Below the pieces are notes generated by a model. It was not told the origin of the DNA, did no database searches, and was given only the letters and a program-made list of their open reading frames with translations. The position numbers were made by a program, and so were the translations under genes. Of a stretch of DNA of 64,000 bases, positions 35,351-48,860 are shown in pieces. The DNA is from Torreya grandis (lineage: Eukaryota > Streptophyta > Pinopsida > Cupressales > Taxaceae): NCBI GenBank assembly GCA_037957365.1, contig JARHVA010007801.1:169501-233500 (forward strand). The letters are read 5' to 3'. Every line of letters starts with the position of its first letter. Positions within the stretch are counted from its first letter, which is position 1.

Positions 35351-35489
35351 TTGCTCTAAATAGCTTTTAAAATTTATGCATACCCCTTCAACTTGTACAT
35401 AGCCTTCAACTTGTGCATATCCCTTGAATTATATTATGCATACCCTTCAACATAGGATTTAAATTTAAGGGGTATGTACAAGTTGAGGG
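35310..35489. repeat. scrambled direct and inverted copies of a 20-bp RT segment
   Basis: GGGGTATGTACAAGTTGA occurs on the plus strand at 35,310 and 35,469 and, inverted, at about 35,377-35,400, 35,403-35,423 and 35,436-35,450. The first copy is RT coding sequence (GYVQVE). The others fill the place where about 15-20 RT codons should be. Confidence 0.8.
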
Positions 35490-35539
35490 GGATCACATCT
35501 ATTTAAAACAAAATAATCAACACAACTCTTGCAACCAAA

Positions 35540-36760
35540 ACACTCAACACAAAGGGTTCAATTTGTATCAGATGGATGTCAAGTTAGCTTTCCTAAATGG
35601 GAAATTGGAAGAGGAGGTATACATAGAGCAACCTAAGGGTTTTGCATTATCAAATAATAAGGACTATATATGTATATTGAAAAAATATCTTTATGGTCTA
35701 AAGTAAGCTCCTAGAGCTTGGTATGCTAGATTAGACAAGTATCTATTGGACCAAGGATTCTAGAAAAGAATTGTAGATAATAATAATATGTATATAAAGA
35801 TAGAAGGTGACTTTCAATTGATATTATTTTTCTATGTGGATGACATCATTTTTGGTGGAATTAATGAGAATATGAATAAGGCCTTTGTAGATATGATGAA
35901 TAAGGATTTTGAGATGTCCATGATGGGATAACTATCATTATTTCTTGGGTTAAAAATCAATCAATCAATTAAAAAGAGGTATATTCATTTCACAAGATAA
36001 GTACATAAGAGAGATGTTGAAGAAATTTGAGATGGAATATTGTAAGGTAATTAACACATGTATGATCATAGGGTGTAAGTTAAGCAAAGAGGATGGATCT
36101 CCAATATCATTCAGACATCATATAGGTCAATTATTAGAAGTTTTTAATACACCTCTACCTCTAGACTTGATATCATGCAAGCAGTAAGTCTTGTGGGATG
36201 ATTTTGAGTATATCTAAATTAAAATAATCTACAAGAAATCAAAAGGATACTTAAGTATCTCAAGGGGACTATGGAGTTTGAGTTGTGTTATCCAAGAAGT
36301 AAGTAGTTTAAATTGATGGCCTATACAAATGCAGACTAGGCAGGGAGTCTAGATGATAAAAAGAGCACTAGTGGAGGAGCTTTCTTCTTAGGAGAATGCC
36401 TAGTATCATGGATAAGCAAGAAGCATCCATCTATGTCATTATTTACTTATGAGGCTGAATACATTGTATTATCCTCATTTTTCACTCAAATCCTATGGAT
36501 TAGATAGACCTTAAAAGAGTACAAGGTGAAGTATGATAGTCCTTGACATATCTATTGAGACAATACAAGTTCCATAAACATATCAAAGAATCCTATCATT
36601 CACTCAATAACTAAGCACATTCCCATAAAGTATCATTTCATAAGAAAGAAGGTAAGTGAAAAAAGTGTTAAATTTGAATATGTTTCTACAAAGGATCAAA
36701 TTATAAACAATTTGACAAGCCACTTTTAAAAGAAACATTTGAACATCTAAGATAGGAATT
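35540..36760 (+). pseudogene. SIRE-like reverse transcriptase-RNase H
   Basis: From [20 protein letters not shown] at about 35,568, RT runs through [20 protein letters not shown] and the catalytic box FYVDDIIFGG at about 35,829. A frameshift near 35,965 follows. The RNase H part has AGSLDDKKSTSGGAFF, CLVSWISKKHPS, FTYEAEYI, DNTSSINISKNP, TKHIPIKYHFIR and FEYVSTKDQI. These blocks are typical of SIRE-type copia. Stops usually replace Gln or Trp. The translation ends near 36,735. Confidence 0.9.
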
Positions 36761-37058
36761 AGGTGCAATTCATGCCCCTAGCATTCACTAAGGAATTCAA
36801 GTGCTTAGGGGGATCTAATCAGGTGATTCATTAGATCTAAGATAAAGTGAGTAGTGTTGATAAGTTATGCATGGAGATAGTAGGAACATGTTTGTATGGT
36901 GCTTATTAAACTCATAATCCTATGCGTTGAGTGTTTTGGTTGAAAGAGGTGTGATCCAAGAGTTTATAGGCATCTTTTTTTCATTTTTTTTAAAGCAGAA
37001 TAAAGTTCAGAATGAGGATGAAATTTCCTATTGAGATAATTTTATGAGAGTGTTTGCC
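36761..37058 (+). other. SIRE-like 3' untranslated region
   Basis: No frame continues here. It contains TTAGGGGGATCTAATCAGG near 36,807 and runs to the purine tract. Nothing else is recognised. Confidence 0.5.
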
Positions 37059-37079
37059 ATCAAAGACAAAGGGGGAGAT
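37059..37079 (+). other. SIRE-like polypurine tract
   Basis: Purine-rich AAAGACAAAGGGGGAGAT lies directly before TGTTGAGTATTGTC, the LTR start. Confidence 0.85.
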
Positions 37080-37194
37080 TGTTGAGTATTGTCAATGATG
37101 TCAAAGGTGCATCTTATGAAGGTTGATGTCAAAGGTGATTAAGAATAGTCAACAATGTGTGATGTGTCAAGGTTCATTGAAAGAGTGTTTTCAT

Positions 37195-37876
37195 GAGAGA
37201 AAGAGAAACATATAATTTGAAGGCATATAATGTCTTATGGTTTCATGAAGGTATAGATAATTGAAGTCAAAGTGCATAGGAAGCCTATTCATGAGCCTAG
37301 TCATGACATGAAGAGGTATGTTCATGGAGGAATGAATGAACATAGACATATGAATGTTGTATGGCATTTTTTGAGATTTTAGGTAAGGTACAAAAGCATT
37401 CAAGATAGTTTTTGGGTGAGATTATAGGGATAGAACCTTCAGTCTTAGTCTATATTTAGACTAATTCTAGACCCTGCTTGGCCTAATGAGGTATGAAGAT
37501 CAGATTCGAAGGCAAGTATGCACATATGATCATGGATAAACATGAGAAACATATAATTTGAAGGCATATAATGTCTTATGGTTTCATGAAGGTATAGATA
37601 ATTGAAGTCAAAGTGCATAGGAAGCCTATTCATGAGCCTAGTCATGACATGAAGAGGTATGTTCATGGAGGAATGAATGAACATAGGCATATGAATGTTG
37701 TATGGCATTTTGTGAGATTTTAGGTAAGGTAAAAAAGTATTCAAGATAGTTTTTGGGTGAGATTATAGGGGTAGAACCTTCAGTCTTAGTCTATATTTAG
37801 ACTAATTCTAGACCTTGCTTGCCCTAATGAGGTATGAAGATCAGATTTGAAGGCAAGTATGAACATATGAGTATGG
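37195..37876. repeat. 341-bp tandem duplication in the SIRE-like LTR
   Basis: Units of about 341 bases (near 37,195-37,535 and 37,536-37,876) share long identical blocks, for example GAAACATATAATTTGAAGGC at 37,205 and 37,546. They are far more alike than the two LTRs are, so this duplication is recent. Confidence 0.9.
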
Positions 37877-38291
37877 ATAAAGGTGAGATAAGTTTTTTAG
37901 GAATGATCACAAATTTTGTCAAGATTTGAAAATAAAGTGCATGGATCACTATTTTAGGCCTTATCGAGCTCATAGAATGAGGTCTCAAACCTAAGAACTT
38001 CACTGGTACATGTAACCTATGCATGGTAATTTGATGTATTAAGAATATGCGGGGAAGTGTCCTAGATAAGATATAAAGGAGTTAGTTTTGTATTCAAGTG
38101 GTAGTCCTTTATGAACAATCATTAATACCAAAACCTATGTTAAACCTCCCTAAAATGCTAATAAGGACCCAATATGAAAATTTTGTTGAAAACAACTTAG
38201 AATGGATTCAAATTCCTACACAAGTTATTGGATAATTTATTTAACTCTCCTGGTACCTCCAAGTGGTGGTGGTTAGTCAGATGAGAATCAA

Positions 38292-41200
38292 AATGAACAA
38301 ATATAGGCTTATTTATCAAAAAGTTGTTGTAGCTCAAAAAATTTATTGATCAAGAAAAAAAAAGATTGTAGAAGAATATATAGACTCATTTTAAATGTCC
38401 ATGATGATTTTTGGATAGGTTCTATCCTTAAAGTGCTCTAATTTGGTCATCCAAATTAGTCATTCCTACATAGACCTAATGGTGTGAATAGTGTAATCCC
38501 CAGTCAGAGATGAAGAGATAGATTTGAGCATTTGAGCATGATATATTGGTGAAACAAAGTGCATGAATAATTTATTAATGAATTTTAAGTCATGTTAATT
38601 CTTTATAGAAGCTTTAGAGTTTAGTGAATATGGTGAAAAAGTTTCTCACAAAATGGCTTGTCTGGTTCAGATAGGACTATGAAATATAGGGTCAAGAAAT
38701 TGGTTTGCAAGACCAATATTTTTCATTAGATGATATAAATTTTCTATCTAAGGATGTTATAGAGATATAATATGATCAATTTTATGTATAAATAGGCATG
38801 AGAGGTGTCTATATAGGTGTTGAAGTTCTAATTCATCATGACTGGTGTTTGAGGTGAATTAGTAGTTTTGAGTAAGCGAGTTGCAGAGATGTTCTTGAGA
38901 CTTTATCTCTTGATTGAGTTGTAGAGATGTTATTTAGAATTTATCTCCTAATTGAAAGTGTTCCAAAAATTTTATGATGACCCTGAGGTCATGGATAATC
39001 TATCTACATGTTTCATTTATCATATTTTAGTAGTTTAAGGGTGTTTAATCTTATTTATTTTAAGACAAAATTTTTGAGGTACACAGGCCTAATAGGGAAA
39101 TTTGTCCTAAAGGAGAATTAATGGTATGAATGAAGGATAAAATTATAATATATCATGTACTAGGTAAAAATATTTCATTGGATAATTGTTTAAATGGTTT
39201 TTAGTTGTTGGAGAAAGCCATCTAGGTCAAAGAAGATCATGTTTTGGGGTTAATAAGACAAACCTAATGTAATTCTGTCTCCATGAGACCTAAAGGAGGA
39301 GTAAGTCCTAATTGAGTTGTTTTAGACCAAAAGGGTTTCAAATTAAATTTGAATAATTTTCATAATATGTTTTAAGACCTATTATATGGCTGACCTAAGA
39401 TGTTTAAGGTGTGTGTCTGACCAAGTGGTGTGTGACCATGAGACTAGTATATATATAAGGAAGTTTAGGCCTATTTGTAAGTATGAAACATAATTGATTA
39501 AAATATTACATGGTTGAGTATAATTAGGTCTTGGAATGAGACCATAACAAAAGAGCAGAGGTGTGGTAATCAAATTCATGAGGTGGCTGAGTAACTTAGG
39601 GAGTTAGTGCTTGCTAAATCCTAGTCAAGTGGGTGCTTAAGTTTATTGGGGTTGGTGATCCAAGTTGAGTTGATGCTAAACTAAATTTATATTTTTTTTC
39701 ATAGGATAGTAGTCCATTTTTAAATGCACAAATATAGGCTTATTTATCAAAAAGTTGTAGCTCAAAAAATTTATTGATCAAGAAAAAAATAGATTGTAGA
39801 AGAATATATAGACTCATTTTAAATGTCCATGATGATTTTTGGATAGGTTATATCCTTAAAGTGTTCTAATTTGGTCATCCAAATTAGCCATTCATACATA
39901 GACCTAATGGTGTGAATAGTGTAAACCCCAGTGAAAGATGAAGAGATAGATTTGAGGGTTTGAGCATGATAGATTGGTGAAACAAAGTGCATGAATAATT
40001 TATTAATGAATTTTAAGTCATGTTAATTCTTTGGATAAGAGTTATAGTTTAGTGAATATGGTGAAAAAGTTTCTCACAAAATGGCTTGTCTGGTTCAGAT
40101 AGGACTATGAAATATAGGGTCAAGAAATTGGTCTACAAGACCAATATTTTCATTAGATGATTTAAATTTTCTATCTAAGGATGTTATATAGATATAATAT
40201 GATCAATTTTATGGATAAATAGGAATGAGAGGTGTCTACATAGGTTTTGAAGGTTTAATTCATCGCGACTAGTGTTTGAGGTGAATTAGCAGTTTTGATT
40301 AAGCGAGTTGCAGAGATGTTCTTGAGACTTTATCTCTTGATGAGTTGTAGAGATGTTATTTAGAATTTATCTCCTAATTGAAAGTGTTCCAAAAGTTTTA
40401 TGATGACCCTGAGGTCATGGATAATCTATCTACATGTTTCATTTATCATATTTTAGTAGTTCAAGGGTGTTTAATCTTATTTATTTTAAGACAAATTTTT
40501 TTAGGTACACAGGCCTAATAGGGAAATTTGTCCTAAAGGAGAATTAATGGTATGAATGAAGGATACAATTCTAATATATCATGTACTAGGTAAAAATATT
40601 TCATTGGATAATTGTTTAAATGGTTTTTAGTTGTTGCAGAAAGCCATCTAGGTTGAATAAGATCATGTTTTGGGGTTAAGAAGACAAACCTAATGTAATT
40701 CTATCTCCATGAGACCTAAAGGAGGAGTAAGTCCTAATTGAGTTGTTGTAGACAAAATGGGTTTCAAATTAAATTTGAATAATTTTCATAATATGTTTTA
40801 AGACCTATTATATGGCTGACCTAAGATGTTTACGGTGTGTGTCTAACCAAGTGCTGTGTGACCATGAGACTAGTATATATAAGGAAGTTTAGGCCTATAT
40901 GTAACTATGAAACATAATTTATTAAAATATTACATGGTTGAGTATAAGGAGTTCTTTGAATGACACCATAACAAAAGAGTAGAGGTATGGTAATCAAATT
41001 CATGAGGTGGGTGAGTAACTTAGGGAGTTAGTGCTTGCTAAAGCCTAGTCAAGTGGGTTCTTGAATTTATTGGGGTTGGTGATCCAAGTTGAGTTGGTGC
41101 TAAACTAAATTTATATTTTTTTCATACAATAGTAGTCAATTTTTAAATGCACAAAGATAGGCTTATTTATCAAAAAGTTGTTGTAGCTCAAAACAATTAT

Positions 41201-42540
41201 TGATCAAGAAAAAAAAAATAGATTGTAGAAGAATTTATAGACTCATTTTAAATTTCCATGATGATTTTTGGATAGGTTATATCCTTAAAATGTTCTAATT
41301 TGGTCATCCAAATTAGCCATTCGTACATAGAACTAATGGTGTGAATAGTGTAAACCCCAGCCAGAGATGAAGAGATAGATTTGAGGGTTTGAGCATGATA
41401 GATTGGTGAAACAAAGTGCATGAATAATTTATTAATGAATTTTTAGTCATGTTAATGCTTTGGATAATCTTTAGAGTTTAGTGGATATGGTGAAAATTTT
41501 TCTCTTAAAATGGCTTGTCTAGTTCAAATAGGACTATGAAATATAAGGTCAAGAAATTGGTCTGCAAGACCAATATTTTTCATTAGATGATATAAATTTT
41601 CTATCTAAGGATGTTATAGAGATATAATATAATCAATTTTATGGATAAATAGGCATGAGAGGTGTCTACATAGGTGTTGAAGTTCTAATTCATCATGATT
41701 GGTGTTTGAGGTGAATTAGCAGTTCTAAGTAAGCAAGTTGCAGAGATGTTCTTGAGACTTTATCTCTTGATTGAGTTGCAGAGATGTTATTTAGACTTTA
41801 TCTCCTAATTGAAAGTGTTCCAAAAATTTTATGATGACCCTAAGGTCATGGATAATCTATCTACATGTTTCATTTATCATATTTTAGTAGTTTAAGGGTG
41901 TTTAATCTTATTTATTTTAAGACAAAAATTTTGACGTACACAGGCCTAATAGGGAAATTTGTCCTAAAGGAGAATTAATGGTATGAATGAAGGATAAAAT
42001 TCTAATATATAATGTATTAGGTAAAAATATTTCATTGGATAATTATTTAAATGGTTTTTAGTTGTTGGAGAAAGCCATCTAGGTTGAAGAATATCATGTT
42101 TTGGGGTTAAGAAGATAAACCTAATGTAATTAGGTCTCTATGAGACCTAAAGGAGTAAGTCCTAATTGAGTTGTTTTAGAACAAAAGGGTTTCAAATTAA
42201 ATTTGAATAATTTTCATAATATGTTTTAAGACATATTATATGGATGACCTAAGATGTTTAAGGTGTTTGTTTGATCAAGTGGTGTGTGATCATGAGACTA
42301 GTATATATATAAGGAAGTTTAGGCCTATTTGTAAGTATGAAACATAATTTATTAAAATATTACATGGTTGATTATAAGAAGGTCTTGAAATAAGACCATA
42401 ATAAAAGATTAGAGGTGTGGTAATCAAATTCATGAGGTGGCTGAGTAACTTAGGGAGTTGGTGCTTGAATTTATTGGGGTTGGTGATCCAGGTTGAGTTA
42501 GTGATAAAATAAATTTGATATTTTTTTCATAGTATAGTAG
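38292..42540. repeat. 1.43-kb tandem triplication in the SIRE-like LTR
   Basis: Three units begin with AATG(A/C)ACAAATATAGGC-type sequence at 38,292, 39,723 and 41,146. Offsets are 1,431 and 1,423 bases. Each unit ends in ATAGTAGTCCATTTTTA or a variant. The left LTR has one copy (from about 30,370). Units share the same small internal repeat (GTTGCAGAGATGTT twice) and differ by scattered substitutions and short indels. Confidence 0.92.
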
Positions 42541-42739
42541 TCCATTTTTAGATATCATAGTGGGTTTTCTTTCCCTTGAGGGTTTCCCACTCATATATGT
42601 GTTTTCTAATGTTATGCTCATGTGAATGGTTCTTTATGCATTTCTATAGCACTACATTACTTTCATGGTTCATTGAATGTTCAGATTGGTAGGTCTGCAT
42701 ATATTTTTTAGTGATTGTGATTCAGTGATTGTGCTTCCA

Positions 42740-45700
42740 ATAATTTCAAGCTCTTAGGTCTGTATAGATTGTTAAACCGTAAAGTAGGGTTTTAGATTAC
42801 TAAAAACTCCATAAAAAGAGAATGAACCATGAAAATGGATTTTATAGATTTGAATAAATTTTGGAAAGAGTGTTTATGAAATTTTAGATGTGGTTTTATG
42901 GTTTCAAAGTCTGTACATAGAAATATTTTGTACTTTTCTAGTCTATAAGTTTGTATATTAGATCTAAAACCCTTGTTTTCCTATTTTAGTAAACTTTAAG
43001 CTTCAAGAAGTTATAAATCAATGTATATAAGATAAATAGAAATATTTGGAGTTTAATAACTTTTTTAATCATTATAATTCATTGAATTAATTCCAAATAA
43101 CCCTAAGAAGGTGTGATAGACCTATGATAAGGTTAAGAACATAATATTGTATATTTTTGGCCAAATAACACACCTAGAGAAGGTTGAAACTTATTTTTAG
43201 GGTTAGATATCATCAAGGAGGATTTAAAATACCTATAATAACATATTGAGTCATTGGTTTGATTAATATATCCATTAGATAAGTTAACATACCTTGAAAC
43301 TAGGTTTAAAGGAAGAACTATTTCTTGTCTTTTTCATTCAATCAAACATAAGGAATGTAAAGACTTTTCCTTGAGTCTAGTAACAACTATAAGAGTATAA
43401 AACCCATGTGAAATTAATAATAGGTTTGTTATGATCAATTAGTCATAAATGAAAGTGAAAATAGACTTGAGTTAAGAAATTTCTAGGGTTAGAAGACAAC
43501 CAAGCCTAGGAAGGTCTTAATTTTAGTTCTAAAAGAAATAATAAGTGTAAAGATAGGTTGAATATTTTTTATTTGGATTACTAAATATTTATAAGGATAT
43601 CAATAGTCTAAATGAAGGGTATTAGTAAAACTGGAACAAGGTAGACTTAGTTATAAGAGAGGCAAACCTTGAAACGTTCCTTGTGATCAAGATACATTAG
43701 ATAAACTTGATAAAAACTAATTACAACCCCTTTCTATTCCATTTACATCAATATAATATAGATCATCAAGATATGGCATAATGGGAAATAGGGATGATGG
43801 ATATGATCAATGCAAGTTAATTTTCAAAATATTTGTTGTCTATGTTTTAGGAATTTTAGACATTTTGAAGTCCATCATCATTTAGTGACCATGCATGTGG
43901 CATGCCATAATTTGTATGGCACAATTCCATTATAAATTATATATTAATGTGATTTTTCCTTGGAAAAATGCATTATGTATATGACATAGGAGTTGTGATA
44001 TAGGTATAGCTCGTACATAAATTCAATGGGATGCTTAGTTAGGAACAACATACTATGGATCTCACTACATTGTTCACATGTTAGATCTACAAGAGGCTCC
44101 TCATGTACTAACACACCAGATTAGGAACCACCTTCCATGGGTGGGAGGTAGGATTGTGATCACTTGGTATGAGATATCCCCCTAAAACCAACATTGGAGA
44201 CCTTATTTATATATTAGTCAGTATGTAAACCATGCTAAGGCACTATGGACACATGGTTGTCATGAACATCCATAATAGTATCATGACCATAAATACTTAG
44301 TACAATGATTTAGATTTATTATCGACACTATTATGAGTTTTGGACATTATATTATGGATATTATAATTCAATTCTAAAATTTTAATTTTGTATTAAATTT
44401 ATTTGGATACAACATTATGTTATGTAGTTGCATAATTTTTATTATGATTAGATACTATTGATGCCTTTATGGATTTAGTTGCATGTTCATTATATATAAG
44501 TTATGTTAGTATTAGGATCTTATGTGTAAGGAAAAAGTTAAAGTATGCAGTGAATGTGAAATCATGAATATGATGGTGTCACTATCTAGTTTGAGTCTTT
44601 ATATTGTTAATTTTGAGCTATGTTAGTTCATTTCTATTATTAGTCTTGTGTTGATTAAATTCCTTTATATTTGTGGTTTATCATCTTTCTTTATCATTGC
44701 CATTTTTTAAGTAACCTAATATACATTGGGATGAGAAAGTGTTGTTATAACATCGATTTGGATATTTTTGATAAGGATGGATGAAGATAACATTTATATG
44801 CGAAGAAAGGTTGTTAGAGGTCATAAGATATTTAATAAGTTTCATTAATCTACATTCAAAATACCAATTTAGGTCTGAGTGGAAACAAAAAGTGTATTCC
44901 AAAAGGTCAGAACCATAATATTACAAGTCCATTATATGACTGAGGCAATTAAATAGGTTAAAGTTCTTAAAATTAAAAAACAATGTATAATTTGTAATAG
45001 TCCATGAAAAGACTAGGAAAAGAATAAACATTAAGCCAAAACATGGCTATGGTTTGAAGGACTAACATGGTGGCATTAGTTTAAACAACCATAAGTAATA
45101 TAGAATTAGGTCAATGGCATCTTATGTTTTACCATGGTCAAGTAACCCAAACCATATAGGGATTTGGTGTATATAATTTTGTCATTTCATTTTGATGGCT
45201 TGGTATTCAATTTTGCATGGTAATTTCTAGGGTTTTATTGCAGGAAGTCAGAGGGTTTTGAACTTGAATTTAGGATTACAAAATTTAGGCATGTGATTTT
45301 GAGGTGGTAGTTCCATCTAGTGGAATGAAAATTTCAAATAGATAAAATTTTGACAAAAAAATGAATTATAAATATAATAAAAGAGGAATTAAAAAAGGAA
45401 TGTCTGGGTGGAAAAAGAAGACAAAAGAGAAGCCATAGGGTTTGGGTCAAGCCTTTCTGGTATCACATTACATATTAATACCAAGTAAGTGTATTATAAA
45501 ACTTTATTTTATGAATAAATGTGTTATTGGGTACTTGGTTACTTTAAAATAAACTAATGTTTCAAGTTTTGGAATAATTTAGGCTCTTGAATAGACCTGA
45601 GTCTATTTATTGCTTACATAAATTTTATCAAGGAAACTATAAAGGGTGAGACTAGGAGAATAACTCACCCATGGATGGTATATGGGTAAAATCAAATGAT

Positions 45701-48700
45701 GAAATGAATCTTTCATTGATCTATTATATTATATTTGTGTTTGGTTCTTTTGGATGATTTTCAATGATTTTGGGTCTCAAACCTTGGTTCTTTAAATGCT
45801 TTTGGTGTTTGTTCAAATCTTGGTTGTGTTTTTGTCAAGCTAAGTGGGTTATGTTAATATTCTTACTTCATGGGTTGTGTTTGTATTAAAACCTTGACTA
45901 TTATAAAACCTTGGTTTTAATTGTGACACCATTGCATTCATGTTTATTGTATTCTTTGGGTGCTACAATATTTGTTTTTGTATATTTGATTCCACCACCA
46001 TTTGATGGTTTGGGTGGGTAGGGATAGATACCAATGGTTGGGATTATATTTCACACAAGGATGGGTTTCATACATGATATCTCTTGATGAAATTAGATAG
46101 TGGAAATAGGATTGGTTGTTCATATATTATAACACATTCTTATGTATCTATGTGGATTCTACTTTGAAAGGATTGATATGACCATGTTAATAATGGGTTA
46201 GTGTTCTATTGTAAAGTTTATTAATTATTATAATATTGTGATCAAGAGTATAAAAAATTCTATTGTATTTCTACTTCACTTAACTCATTATATACATTAA
46301 TTTATGTAATAGTTAGGAATGATTTATGATTATTGTATTTCCATATGGTCTAGAAATGACTATGTACTAGGATTTATACTAAATGGATGTTTTATGGTTG
46401 AATTATGTATTACCTTCTTTACTTTTCTTTGATATAAGGCAAGTTAGAATTTTTATAAAGTTATTGTTCTATATTTAGTATTCATATTGGACTTATAGGG
46501 AAAATAAAATAGTTAACTTATTATGATATTCTTGAAGTTCGATTCTTACAACTTAATGTTGAGTTTGAAATTTTAATTGATAATGGATATTGTATTTTAT
46601 AAATAGAATACTATTGTGGACTTTGAATTGCATATGTAAATTAATGGCAATATTCATAACTATTTTCATAGGGATGCGTTTTATTTAATGGGAATTCCAT
46701 AGTTTTGAATGACACCATGGATAAGCATTCGGTTTTATGCTAATTATATTGGAGACTAGGTTGTGAGTTTTTTTTTTCAACTCATAGTGGAATAAATATT
46801 TTTGGTATAATTATATTTCCTACACATTATGTGATATGAATATGCATTATTTTTTATGTATCCATCAAATCATTATACCTTCTATAGGTTGTGTTGTAAT
46901 TAAAAAGAGAGCTATTATATGGTTTTAAACCCATCAAGATAATCTATAACTACACTGTATCTATTTAGGGGATTCAATAGGGTCATGATGATTAAATTAA
47001 TGGTATTTTTAGGGTCCACTCATATTTATTAGGTATTTATTTGATGCAGTTACTTCTATGGAATGTTTTACTTTTTAAACAAACATTTAAGTGTCAAGGA
47101 TCCATAAGTGGTCTAATTACCTAATATGATCTCACAGATGGAATTGAATATGTATAGGTTATTATGAATTTGTAATAAAATTAAATGAGTATAAAACTTA
47201 TAGATGTTTCAAGTGAACTTATTTAGTTTATAATGCTAGTTGATGTTTGTGTTGAAAATAAATTATCTGTTTTATTATCTAGGACTCTATAATGTATTGA
47301 TTACTTATTGGTTATAATTGAAAGATTGGTTCTTCTAACGAAATGAGAAAGGTGGTTAAATTTTAGTTATGGCTATAGGTGACATTAATGATCACATGTA
47401 AGTTTAACAGGTGTTCAATTTTAGAAAACGCTAACATGGAGTTCAAAATTTTTAAATGTCTTTCTTTCTATTGCTCATGGTTAAGCGAACGTTGATGTGT
47501 TTCAAAGTTCAATGTGTACTTGTACTTTGTGATATAATGTACTTATATTTTTCCATTTATAACTTATCACCATAAATTTAATTTATTTTGCATTATGAAA
47601 TATAATTATGCAAATGTGTTAGTCATTAATTGAATAGTATGTAGGTTGTACGAGCATAAATTCATTGAAATTAGGGTTTTTAAAACCTCAAAAATCTTGG
47701 TTTATGAAATATAGTGGCATATTTGAAGGCTTGGGTAAAAATACACTAAACATGGTGGATAAAGCCTCAATCACATGACTAAGGCTTAGGATAGTCTAGA
47801 TGACTACACCCAAAAAACACCACTAGTAGTCTTACGCCATTGGTTGAGGCACTTGAGGGATTTTATATGAGTGGGGTAACAAGGAATACCAACTAAGGTC
47901 CTAGTATTGAGATTTCATCATTTCACATGTGGGGGGACATGACAAAAATGATAATGCTATGAGATAAGGGAAAATGAGAAAGTGAGGGCTTATCTAGATG
48001 CACCTAAGATAGAGGTAGAGCCATTGAGATGAGACATATGGGTTGTGTGAGGATGGGTGAGGCCATTAGGGTGTCAATTCTTAGTTGTCTAATGAGAGAT
48101 ATGGATAGGGATTTGATCAAATATAAATTAAGATATTAGACCTATACTTGGAGGTAGAACAATTGGGAATACCATCATAAAGAAACTCCTATAAAAAGGT
48201 AAAAATAATTCATTAAGTATTTACTATCACTTTAAATTATATTCATAGAGACACATGTTAGGTACTCATGATACATTTAAATGAAATTTTTGATAAGTAT
48301 GACATTTGATTTTATCTTGGCTTTTTTTTATAGATGATGGACCAAACACTACATGGTGGAGGACAATGGTCAATACCATACACAATGTGATCCTAGATGA
48401 CATATTGTCTGAACATGATATCAAAAACATGGTAGATCCCAACATACAATCCTGTAGGAACATAAAACAATAATAATATGATACTAATTTTGTTGTGGTT
48501 GTAATCATAGTATATGAATATGATGAAATGTATTAACAGATGGTTGTAATATAGGCTACCTTAGATAAAAAGGGATATACATAGATATATAATTTTTTGA
48601 TAACATACAACATAAGAAAAATTAAAGAAAATGGACCGTTGAGATAGAGATGGAGTTGGTTAGGGTATATGGAGAGGCCTTAAGATTATGGTCTAACACT

Positions 48701-48838
48701 CATACACTTGAGAGGTCTATAAAGGAGGATATTTATACATATTCCTTATGGAGTGTGGCACTCACCCACCACCTAAAAATTAATGTGGTCCATATACATA
48801 GATGTCTATATATTTTATAATTATGTAGATAATTATTT
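42740..48838. other. unassigned DNA, no gene recognised
   Basis: Short open frames (for example 44,681-44,902 and 48,266-48,508 on the minus strand) show no family motif. The plus strand has more G than C here, as in the SIRE block upstream. No LTR pair, primer site or RNA gene was found by eye. Confidence 0.5.
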
Positions 48839-48860
48839 ACACACACACACACACACACAC
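48839..48860. repeat. (AC)n microsatellite
   Basis: Eleven AC units followed by interrupted CA-rich DNA to about 48,912. Confidence 0.9.

Larger units (their letters stand above)
29785..42739 (+). mobile_element. decayed SIRE-like Ty1/copia retrotransposon
   Basis: A 5'-truncated left LTR, an initiator-Met primer site, gag, RT-RNase H, a G-rich polypurine tract and a complete right LTR follow in plus order. The LTR start TGTTGAGTATTGTC after AAAGGGGGAGAT and the long charged region after the zinc knuckle fit the SIRE/Maximus group. Protease and integrase are missing: gag-linker sequence meets RT near 35,300. The left LTR hosts a gag-only element, and the right LTR has internal tandem duplications. 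Because the left end is lost, no target duplication can be checked. The gypsy element inserted about 45 bases upstream of the truncated end. Confidence 0.88.
37080..42739 (+). repeat. SIRE-like 3' LTR, enlarged to 5.66 kb
   Basis: It starts TGTTGAG after the purine tract and ends near TGCTTCCA at 42,739, matching the left LTR end at 33,790. Taking away the duplicated units leaves about 2.46 kb, the likely original length. No coding frame is supported; 37,191-37,403 and 37,445-37,744 (minus) are open only because they are copies of the same duplicated DNA. Confidence 0.85.

Noticed and set aside
37191..37744. Two similar minus-strand frames of 70 and 99 codons
   Set aside because: They resemble each other only because they lie in the two copies of the 341-bp LTR duplication.
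38292..42540. Independent satellite array
   Set aside because: Only three units, bounded exactly by SIRE-like LTR sequence, and one unit is present in the left LTR, so it is a local LTR duplication.
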